A DNA stretch of 64,000 nt from Terriglobales bacterium (GTDB lineage Bacteria; Acidobacteriota; Terriglobia; Terriglobales; Acidobacteriaceae). Of this stretch, positions 50,974 to 58,715 are shown one piece after another; within the stretch, counting starts at the first letter, position 1; each line of letters begins with the position of its first letter. The stretch lies in NCBI GenBank assembly GCA_025980765.1, contig JAICXB010000005.1, positions 1-64,000 of the forward strand, in the 5' to 3' direction. A model generated the notes under the pieces. It was not told the origin of the DNA. It saw only the letters and a program-made list of their open reading frames with translations, and did not search any database. The translations under genes and the position numbers were made by a program.

Positions 50974-51603
50974 TCACCCTCTGTCCCGTAGCATGGTCTT
51001 TGATATTGGCTCTCCGGGCAATTCAATCGGGGTAAAGCCCCAACCAGAATGAGCATCAATGCCCAGTACTGCGGCACTGACGGCATTATTTCGATTCACG
51101 CGAACCGTTGTCGTGGGATAGGGCTGGCGGGGATTCGGAATCTTGCCGAGGAGAATGAGACCTTCCTCAATTGCTTCGGCGACTAGCTTTTTGCGGATAT
51201 CCGCATTCACCGCCCAGCCAAAGCTTTGCCTAGGAAGATAGGTGTCGCGAAACCATTTAAGGGCAATAAATTGATATCCAGGGATTGCTTCCGCTTTAGC
51301 GAGGGCCCCGATGAGGTCTCGAATTGGATCCGAAGGTGATTTTAACTTCGAATCAGCAGCCGAAGAACCTTCTGGCGAACGTTGGTTCATTTGATCGAAC
51401 TCACTTTCAAGCGAGTCGGCGCAGGGCTCCAAGCGAAAAATGCCGTGTTCTCCGCGGGTGGGCTGCCAGTTCTCTGCAGATGCGGAGCGACGCTTCCTGC
51501 GCTGATTGCCATGTAGTTCGACGCAAACTCGGAATCCTTGGGGGATAAAAGGCAATTCCGCAAGCTTGCGGGCAATCGAATCTTCTAGCTCGCGGATAGT
51601 CAT
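50974..51603 (-). CDS. hypothetical 209-aa protein coupled to PIN toxin (candidate antitoxin)
   Basis: Tightly linked upstream of PIN gene; winged-helix-like region FIALKWFRDTYLPRQ...VAEAIEEGLILLGKIPNP; short C-terminal tail FTPIELPGEPISKTMLRDRG. Confidence 0.65.
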   Translation of the reverse strand: MTIRELEDSIARKLAELPFIPQGFRVCVELHGNQRRKRRSASAENWQPTRGEHGIFRLEPCADSLESEFDQMNQRSPEGSSAADSKLKSPSDPIRDLIGALAKAEAIPGYQFIALKWFRDTYLPRQSFGWAVNADIRKKLVAEAIEEGLILLGKIPNPRQPYPTTTVRVNRNNAVSAAVLGIDAHSGWGFTPIELPGEPISKTMLRDRG

Positions 51604-51659
51604 AACATAGCCTCTTTTTCCCTAAGATAATCCGCAATATATCCTGCGGATGGCTATAT

Positions 51660-51685
51660 ATTATAATAGAAATTAAGTCTGTCAA
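51660..51685 (-). promoter_or_regulatory. putative sigma70-like promoter of the 209-aa/PIN operon
   Basis: Minus strand TTGACA (51685..51680) and AT-rich -10 region TATAATATATA (perfect TATAAT at 51665..51660, 14-nt spacer; TAATAT gives 16). Confidence 0.5.
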
Positions 51686-52635
51686 GAGTTAATTCGCTCC
51701 GGCAACTGGATCACAATTGACTGGCTCAGCACCAGCGCAATACCCACAATCTGGAGCGCGACCAGTTTCTCTCCGACAAATGCTGCGGCCAGAACGCTGG
51801 CGAATACCGGCTCAAGGCAACTGGTGACAATCGCGCTGGTTGGATCCAGCAGGCGCAGTCCGCCCAGATACAGTGCGAACGGCAACAGCATCGAGATCAT
51901 TGCGAAGACGAATAGGAAAAGCCACTCGCGTCCGGAGTAGTGCTGAGCAGCGATATGCCATGGCGGATTCACAACAATCCAGAAGATGCTCGCTGCGAGC
52001 AGGGTATAGAAGAGCACCAGCCATCGCGACGACTGCTGCAGCAGTCGCGCTCCGACCACGTTGTAAAAGCCATACGAAAACGCAGCGCCCAAAGCCGCAA
52101 TAATCCCGATTGCATTTACGCGCGCCTGCGACGCCGGCCCGGCGAGCGCTACCATTCCACATCCGACAAACGCGAAAAAGACCGCCATGCCGCGCAGCCA
52201 GGTCGCTCGCTGCTGTCGGGAGACGACCATGTACGCATATACCCACACCGGCGCGGTGTACTGCACAGTAATGGCGATGGCAACGGTGCTCTTCTGAATC
52301 GCGTAGTAGTAGAAGAAATTGGCGCCGCAGACACCGAGAACACCCATGGCAGCGCAGAGCAGCAGGGTCTTTCTGCTGGCAACCAGCTCGCGTCGCCCGC
52401 GAAAACCGAGCAGCAGTGGAATAAGTACCAGCAACGCGAACGTGGAGCGAGTCTGCGAAAGAATGAGCGGATCGATGCCGGCGCCGCGCACCCACTCGCT
52501 GCCGTTGAAGACAGCTTTGCCCCAGGCCGCCGACGCGCCGTAGCAGAACGCCGCGGCGGCGATGAGCAGGTAGCCCTCTAACTTGCGGGCATCAAGATTG
52601 AAGAATTTGTTCGAGTCGTTGTGGATCGAAGCCAA
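51682..52635 (-). CDS. EamA/DMT family transporter
   Basis: Ten TM-like segments; two EamA-like halves; FFYYYAIQKSTVAIAITVQYTAPVWVY. Confidence 0.88.
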   Translation of the reverse strand: MASIHNDSNKFFNLDARKLEGYLLIAAAAFCYGASAAWGKAVFNGSEWVRGAGIDPLILSQTRSTFALLVLIPLLLGFRGRRELVASRKTLLLCAAMGVLGVCGANFFYYYAIQKSTVAIAITVQYTAPVWVYAYMVVSRQQRATWLRGMAVFFAFVGCGMVALAGPASQARVNAIGIIAALGAAFSYGFYNVVGARLLQQSSRWLVLFYTLLAASIFWIVVNPPWHIAAQHYSGREWLFLFVFAMISMLLPFALYLGGLRLLDPTSAIVTSCLEPVFASVLAAAFVGEKLVALQIVGIALVLSQSIVIQLPERINS

Positions 52636-52840
52636 TCATCACCTGGTCGTCAACAACGATAGTGGGAGTCGAGCGGCTATGGTATTTCTCTACCAGTTCC
52701 CGCACGGCGGAATAGTTATTTGAGACATCGCGAATTTCGAATTCAATTCCTCTCTCCGAGAGGAAAGCCTCAGCAACGTGGCACGGCGGTCAGCCCGGCT
52801 GGCTGTACACCACTACCTTCTTTGACTTTCGCGCTTCCAT
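52592..52840 (-). CDS. glutaredoxin-like candidate selenoprotein (in-frame TGA at codon 17)
   Basis: Minus-strand translation MEARKSKKVVVYSQPG[TGA]PPCHVAEAFLSERGIEFEIRDVSNNYSAVRELVEKYHSRSTPTIVVDDQVMIGFDPQRLEQILQS-stop. SD AAGGAG at 52850..52845. TGA at 52792..52790 replaces the first Cys of CPPC; cis-Pro STPTIVV and GFDPQRLEQIL match the glutaredoxin fold. Confidence 0.82.
52747..52765 (-). promoter_or_regulatory. candidate bacterial SECIS stem-loop
   Basis: RNA TTCCTCTC-GGA-GAGAGGAA: 8 perfect base pairs, loop begins with GG, 32 nt between TGA and loop. Confidence 0.6.
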
Positions 52841-52873
52841 GCGACTCCTTAATTTGTTAGATATGCAACCATC

Positions 52874-54304
52874 CTACCGCCGGTTGTCAGTTTGTGGCTC
52901 GGTGTGGATCAATACTTTGAACAGCTCCGGCGCGGCTTGCTTGAAGCGAATCTCCAGCGCCGTAGAAATCTCATGGACGCGCGCCAGGGAAAGATCATCC
53001 GGCAACGTGGTGTGACACGACAGATAGATGTGGTCGCGCACGCGCTTCAGCGCGAGCTCGTGCAGATCGATGATCTCCGGGAACTCTGTCGCGACATTTC
53101 TTAGCTTCTTTTCCAACTCCGCATCGCTCAAGCCGGCATCGCCCGGCTCAATCGTCGCCGAGTCGCTCTCGATGTGGGTAAGGATGGAGCCGATCTCCGG
53201 CACCTCGCTGTGCATCTCGTCTTCCAGCAGAGTCACGAAGTCGTGCGCCTCCTTCAAGGAAAGGCGTTCATCCAGCTCCAGATGTTGTTCCAGATGTAGC
53301 TGCCCATTCAGGTCCTGCACATTTACATCGTGGACACTCAGATTGTGTCGGGCGGCAACGGCGCGCACACGATCGAAAATATTCTCGCTTCCCGCCGCGC
53401 GGGGCATGGCGCTAATAGTGACGTCAGCATCGGGAAGAACGCCGCGAACAGCGCTGGTGACGGACTCCGCCATATGCTCCGAATGCTGCAATGTCGCATT
53501 GCGATTAAGCCCGACTTGCACGTCGGCGAAGTAGCGGTTGCCGGCGCGGCGAATGCGCACTCGCTCCACGTCGAGAATGCCGGGAACGTTTTCGATTGCG
53601 CGAACAATCTGAACGCGCACACCGCTGGGCGCGGCATCGAGCAATGCATCCACCGTTTGTCGCGCCAGCCGCGAGCTGACGTAGATGATTACCCCGGCCA
53701 CTGCAAGAGCAGCAATAGGGTCGGCAACTCGCAACTGAGGAATGTTCCAGTGATGGCCGGCCCACACCAGCGCGAGCCCGACTACCACTACCCCACTGGA
53801 CCAGATATCGGTGGTGAAGTGCAGAGCGTCTGCCTCGAGCGCCTGGCTGTCATAGCGCAGTGCCGTCTTACCCAACGCGCGCGAGCGCCAGAAGTCCACA
53901 AGCATCGAGAGGAAGAGCACAGCGAATGCTGCCAGCGTGGGCTCGATCAGGACATGGTGGAAGAAGAGCCGCCGGACCGCCTCCGTCACAATCCATACAC
54001 AGGTAATAAGCAGCAGGCCGGTTTCGATGAAGGCGGAAAAATTCTCGATTTTTCCGTGGCCGTACTGGTGATCGGAGTCGGCGGGCTTGTCGGAGACCCC
54101 GACTGAGAAGAAGGTGATCACCGCCGCAATCAGGTCGAGCCCGGAATGCGCAGCCTCCGAGATCAACCCCAGGCTGCCGGTGGCGATCCCGACCACGATC
54201 TTGAGTGCGGTGAGCGCAACCGAAGCAAAAACGGAGTTGCGCGCCACCGAGCGCTTTTCACTCCGCATGCTGTCGGTTCGCGAGGAAATATAGGAAGTTG
54301 CCAT
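52874..54304 (-). CDS. cation diffusion facilitator family transporter with extended C-terminus
   Basis: NSVFASVALTALKIVVGIATGSLGLISEAAHSGLDLIAAVITFFSVGVSDKPADSDHQYGHGKIENFSAFIE. Confidence 0.9.
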   Translation of the reverse strand: MATSYISSRTDSMRSEKRSVARNSVFASVALTALKIVVGIATGSLGLISEAAHSGLDLIAAVITFFSVGVSDKPADSDHQYGHGKIENFSAFIETGLLLITCVWIVTEAVRRLFFHHVLIEPTLAAFAVLFLSMLVDFWRSRALGKTALRYDSQALEADALHFTTDIWSSGVVVVGLALVWAGHHWNIPQLRVADPIAALAVAGVIIYVSSRLARQTVDALLDAAPSGVRVQIVRAIENVPGILDVERVRIRRAGNRYFADVQVGLNRNATLQHSEHMAESVTSAVRGVLPDADVTISAMPRAAGSENIFDRVRAVAARHNLSVHDVNVQDLNGQLHLEQHLELDERLSLKEAHDFVTLLEDEMHSEVPEIGSILTHIESDSATIEPGDAGLSDAELEKKLRNVATEFPEIIDLHELALKRVRDHIYLSCHTTLPDDLSLARVHEISTALEIRFKQAAPELFKVLIHTEPQTDNRR

Positions 54305-54424
54305 CGCGGGCTGGTAACCTAATCTTATACGGGATGCGTCCGCCTGCCGAGCCATGTGGCTCCGCCGGCTGTGCTAGCATTTTCCGTCCTTCCCCGCGAA
54401 ATCATTGGAGGCATTTTGAACTTC

Positions 54425-55546
54425 ATGAAGTCCAGCGTTCTAACGCTTGCCCTGCTCACTGCAGCATGCTTTTGCTTTGCACAATCGGGTGCGCCGGCAG
54501 CCAATGCCGGAAGCCAATCTACGCCGACAGCTCCGGCGGCAGCCAATCCCTCTGCCCCGAAGGCGCCGGCGGAATCCAGCGTTCCGGAAACCGCTCCGGT
54601 AATCACTATCGATGGTGTTTGCGACGTTCCCACTGGAGCTGCGAAAGCAGCGGCCGCTCCAAAGACAGGAACCTCCACTGCCGCGAAATCCGGACCCGGG
54701 GAGCCGGGCGCAAATTGCAAGACGCAGATCACGAAGGCCGAGTTTGAAAAGCTGATGAAGGCGGTGGCTCCTACGGCTCCGGCCGCGGCCCGCCGGCAAA
54801 TCGCGGCCAAATACTCTCAGCTCCTGATTGCCGCCAATGAAGGTGAGAAGCTCGGCGTGGATAAGGATCCCGACTTCAAAGAGCAACTCCGGCTAATGCG
54901 TCTCCAGTTGCTAGCCCAGAATGCCGAGCGCAAGCTGCAGGCCAATGCCTCGGATATCAGCGACGCGGACGCCAAAACTTATTACGAGCAGAACCCTTCC
55001 GCTTTCGAGGAGGTGCAGCTCACCAGAATCCTGGTTCCTCGCAGTAGTGACGCCAAGATTGATGCGAAGTCTATCGCCGATAGTCTGCGCCAACAATTCG
55101 CTGCAGGCGGGGATGCCGACAAACTGCAGAAGGACGCTTACACTCAGGTCAAGAACACCGGTGAGCCGCCGAGCACGAAGTTCGGAGCCAAACGCCGCGG
55201 AACTCTGCCCCCCGCGCAGGAGCAGCAAATTTTCAACCTCAAGCAGGGCGAAGTCTCGCAGGTGATTCCCGATTCGGTAGGTTTTGTGATCTATCGCGTC
55301 GATTCCAAACGCCAACTGCCTTTCGACGATGTCAAAGCAGACGTGAAGCGGCGGCTGACGCAGCAGCGTTTGACCGATGAAGGCGAGAAGATTTTCAAAT
55401 CCGCAAAAACCGATTTCAATGAGGCGTATTTCGGACCGATGAACGCTGGTTCTCCGTTAGGTGGACCAGCGCCGCCTAGCATGAAACGCCCGTCCGAACC
55501 TGCGCCTGGCGCGTCCACTCAACCGGCGGCTCCGCCGAAACATTGA
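54425..55546 (+). CDS. periplasmic peptidylprolyl isomerase (PpiC/SurA-like)
   Basis: Signal peptide; KTYYEQNPSAFEEVQLTRILVP..., FGAKRRGTLPPAQEQQIFNLKQGEVSQVIPDSVGFVIYRVDSKR. Confidence 0.8.
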   Translation: MKSSVLTLALLTAACFCFAQSGAPAANAGSQSTPTAPAAANPSAPKAPAESSVPETAPVITIDGVCDVPTGAAKAAAAPKTGTSTAAKSGPGEPGANCKTQITKAEFEKLMKAVAPTAPAAARRQIAAKYSQLLIAANEGEKLGVDKDPDFKEQLRLMRLQLLAQNAERKLQANASDISDADAKTYYEQNPSAFEEVQLTRILVPRSSDAKIDAKSIADSLRQQFAAGGDADKLQKDAYTQVKNTGEPPSTKFGAKRRGTLPPAQEQQIFNLKQGEVSQVIPDSVGFVIYRVDSKRQLPFDDVKADVKRRLTQQRLTDEGEKIFKSAKTDFNEAYFGPMNAGSPLGGPAPPSMKRPSEPAPGASTQPAAPPKH

Positions 55547-56628
55547 TGGCTTCTGTGAAGCCTTCCCTCGTGGTGACGGGCGTTGCCGGAAATCTTGGTG
55601 CTCGCCTGTTACCGCTGCTGGAGGGCTTCAACGTCATTGGTGTTGACCTGCATCCTCCCTCAACTTCGGTTCCGCTCGTCTTCGAAAGTATCGATTTGGG
55701 GCAGGAATCCTCCTGCGTACGTCTCGCGCAAATCCTGCGCGAAACGCGGGCTGTCGGCGTGGTGCATCTCGCGTTCGTTCTCGATCCTCTGAAGATGGAC
55801 ATTCTGGATCGGGAGCGGATGTGGCGCATCAATGTCGCCGGCACCGCCCGCGTGCTCGAAGCCATTGCGGAAGCCAATCGCATGGGCGGCAAAGCGGCAA
55901 AGTTCGTCCACCTCAGCAGCGTCGCCGTGTATGGCCCGAACCCGCGGCGGCCGGCCCTGGAAAGCGATCCTCTGGACGCGCACACGCTCACCTATGCAGT
56001 TCACAAACGCGAAGCAGATATGGCGGTGCAGTCGCGGGTGAAGGACTTGGGTGCCTGTAGCGTGTATCTTTTGCGGCCGCAAATCTTCTCCGGCCCGTCC
56101 GTACAGAATTACATGATTGATTGTCTGCGCGGAACTGCCTATGGTCGAGGCCGACTGGGCAAGAGACTGAAACAGCAAGGTAAGCGTCTGCCGTTCGTCT
56201 TTCCCTATGGCGGCAGATATCTGCAGAACAAGGTCCAGCTCGCGCATGTCGACGACGTGGCGCGCTTAATTGCCTGGACATTGGCGCGGCCAAAAGAGAA
56301 AGAGCCACTCACGATTCTGAACGTCGCCGGACGCGGCGAGCCGATGACCGTGGCCGAAGCCATTCGCCTCACGGCGGCATCGGTCAAGCGTCTGCCAACC
56401 GCAGCGCTGTGCCGGCAAATCATTCGACTGATGTGGAAACTCGGCGCAACTTCTATTCCGCCGGATGCATTTCCTTACCTCATCGGGTCCTATCCAATGG
56501 ACACCGGCAAGCTCAAGAAATTTCTCGGCAACGATTACGAACAGGTGATCCAGTACAGCACCGAAGCCGCGCTCATGGACGCAATGAAAGCCGTGCCACA
56601 ACCAAGTTCGAAGACGCAGACCGCGTGA
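55543..56628 (+). CDS. NAD-dependent epimerase/dehydratase (SDR)
   Basis: VVTGVAGNLGARLLPLLEG; WRINVAGTARVLEAI; YAVHKREAD. Confidence 0.85.
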   Translation: MMASVKPSLVVTGVAGNLGARLLPLLEGFNVIGVDLHPPSTSVPLVFESIDLGQESSCVRLAQILRETRAVGVVHLAFVLDPLKMDILDRERMWRINVAGTARVLEAIAEANRMGGKAAKFVHLSSVAVYGPNPRRPALESDPLDAHTLTYAVHKREADMAVQSRVKDLGACSVYLLRPQIFSGPSVQNYMIDCLRGTAYGRGRLGKRLKQQGKRLPFVFPYGGRYLQNKVQLAHVDDVARLIAWTLARPKEKEPLTILNVAGRGEPMTVAEAIRLTAASVKRLPTAALCRQIIRLMWKLGATSIPPDAFPYLIGSYPMDTGKLKKFLGNDYEQVIQYSTEAALMDAMKAVPQPSSKTQTA

Positions 56629-56766
56629 AAGGCCAAAGCTTTACCGCGGATTTCACGGATGGGCACGGATTTCACGGATCTGTTTGTTTCGAAATCACTC
56701 TTTGCCTATCCGTACGATCCGCGTAGATCCCGAACATCCGCCGTAAAGCTTTTGCCCCTCTTGGCA

Positions 56767-57525
56767 TCACTTGCGGGCACGATAAAGCCCGGCAATACCG
56801 AAACTGTATGTCTCCCAGCTTTGATTGCGAAAGCCAGCGTTACCAATCCGGCCCAGCATCTCTTCCGGAGTTGGGAATCGCGATACCGAGGCGGGCAGAT
56901 ATGCATATGGACCGCTCACGCCGGACAGTATTGTGCCGATTCGGGGAAGCACGTTGCGGAAATACGCGCCGTAAAGCTTGCCCAGCAATCCGCCGGGCTC
57001 GCTGAAATCGAGAATTCCGATCTCTCCACCTTCCCGCAATACACGGTAAATCTCCCGCAGACCGGCATCGTAATTAGCAAGATTACGAAATCCGAAAGCC
57101 GAAACGACGAGATCGAATGCGTTTCCCGGAAATGGGAGCTGCAAGGCATCGGCTTCGACGACGGATATCTCTAAGCGGGCAAACTTTTCCGCGCCCCTGG
57201 TCAGCATGCCTCTCGAGAAATCTGCGCCGGCTATCAGTGCCGCAGGAGACCGTCTGCGAACTGCAGCGGCCATATCCCCGGTTCCGCAGCACAGGTCAAG
57301 CACCCGCGCGTGCGGCTGCGAAAGAAGATTGCGAAAGCGCCTGGCGGTCCTCCACCACCACAGGCGGTCGACATTCATCGAGAGCACGTGGTTCAGCAGG
57401 TCATAGCGCGGCGCAATCTCATCGAACATCTTCTGGACTGCTTGTGCCGCCGAGCGCTCGTCGGCCGCGCCGGTGGGAGCGGCACCGACTACGGGTTCGT
57501 TTCCGTCTTTGAGATGTGTCGGCAC
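56767..57525 (-). CDS. ubiE: demethylmenaquinone/ubiquinone methyltransferase (UbiE/MenG)
   Basis: [32 protein letters not shown]-type start, [46 protein letters not shown]. Confidence 0.93.
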   Translation of the reverse strand: [252 protein letters not shown]

Positions 57526-57528
57526 AGT

Positions 57529-58629
57529 TCAATTTCGGGAAAGATAATGCAACTGATCGACCGCATCCACGATTACCTCGTTCGATACTTTGTCGTAGAT
57601 CGCAACTTTACCGACCGAAATGGGCAGAATAAAATTCACTTTGCCGCCAATTGTCTTCTTGTCCGCCTGAAGACGCTTCACGATGTCTTCTCCCCGGCTG
57701 TTCACTTCCGGTAGAGGTGAATAGGAGAGCACAGTAGAGACGATCCGTTGCGCCACATCGGCCGGAGTTTTGCGCACAGCCGTTCCAATCATGGCCGCTG
57801 CCGCCATTCCCCAACCCACCGCTTCTCCATGTAGAAAATGCTTGTAGCCGGTGTCTGCCTCAAGGGCGTGGCCGATGGTATGTCCGAAATTCAAAATGCG
57901 GCGCAGGTCAGACTCACGCTCGTCGGCGCTGACTACCTGTGCCTTGATGCGCGCTGAAGCGAGAATCACCCGCTCCATCTGTTGCAGATCGCGACCGACA
58001 ATGGCTTGCTTCTTCTGCTCCAGCGCTTCAAATAACTTGCCGTCGCGAATCACTCCGCACTTGATTACCTCGAACAAGCCTGCGCGGAGTTCGCGCTCGG
58101 GCAGCGTAACCAGCAATTCAGGATCGGAGATCACAGCGCGCGGCTGGTGAAACGTTCCCAGCAGATTCTTTCCGGTGCGTAGATTGACGCCGGTCTTGCC
58201 TCCGATAGCTGCGTCCACCTGAGCCAGCAGCGTGGTGGGGACCTGAAACAAAGCGACGCCGCGCATGTACATTGACGCCAACAGTCCGGCCAGGTCGCCG
58301 GTAACTCCGCCACCAAACGCGATTACCGCGCAGCTACGATCGGCGCCTGTGGACGCCATGCGTTCGGCAAGCTGCTCGAGGACCGTAACAGTTTTGCTGC
58401 GCTCACCGTCCGCCAGTTCGAGCAGTTTGTATTCGATGTTCGCTGCCGCCAGTGATTGCTCCAGTGCCTTTCCCCAAAGACTCCATACCGGCGCCGCTGC
58501 CACGACGTAGCAACGCGATTTGCGGCTCGGCAGCAGCTTTGCGATGATCTTTCCCGCCCGCCGCAGCAGGCCACGTTCCACAAGAATTGGATACTTCGAG
58601 GAACCGGTTTTGACCTCGATTTTCTTCAC
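57529..58629 (-). CDS. aroB: 3-dehydroquinate synthase
   Basis: IAFGGGVTGDLAGLLASMYMRGVALFQVPTTLLAQVDAAIGGKTGVN; NFGHTIGHALE. Confidence 0.96.
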   Translation of the reverse strand: MKKIEVKTGSSKYPILVERGLLRRAGKIIAKLLPSRKSRCYVVAAAPVWSLWGKALEQSLAAANIEYKLLELADGERSKTVTVLEQLAERMASTGADRSCAVIAFGGGVTGDLAGLLASMYMRGVALFQVPTTLLAQVDAAIGGKTGVNLRTGKNLLGTFHQPRAVISDPELLVTLPERELRAGLFEVIKCGVIRDGKLFEALEQKKQAIVGRDLQQMERVILASARIKAQVVSADERESDLRRILNFGHTIGHALEADTGYKHFLHGEAVGWGMAAAAMIGTAVRKTPADVAQRIVSTVLSYSPLPEVNSRGEDIVKRLQADKKTIGGKVNFILPISVGKVAIYDKVSNEVIVDAVDQLHYLSRN

Positions 58630-58715
58630 GCGCTCTCATCATATCTCACCCATTCCGACGAGCTTCTACGCGCCTTCTACCCGCGATTCGCATGCTACCA
58701 TCGAAGGTTCTGCGC

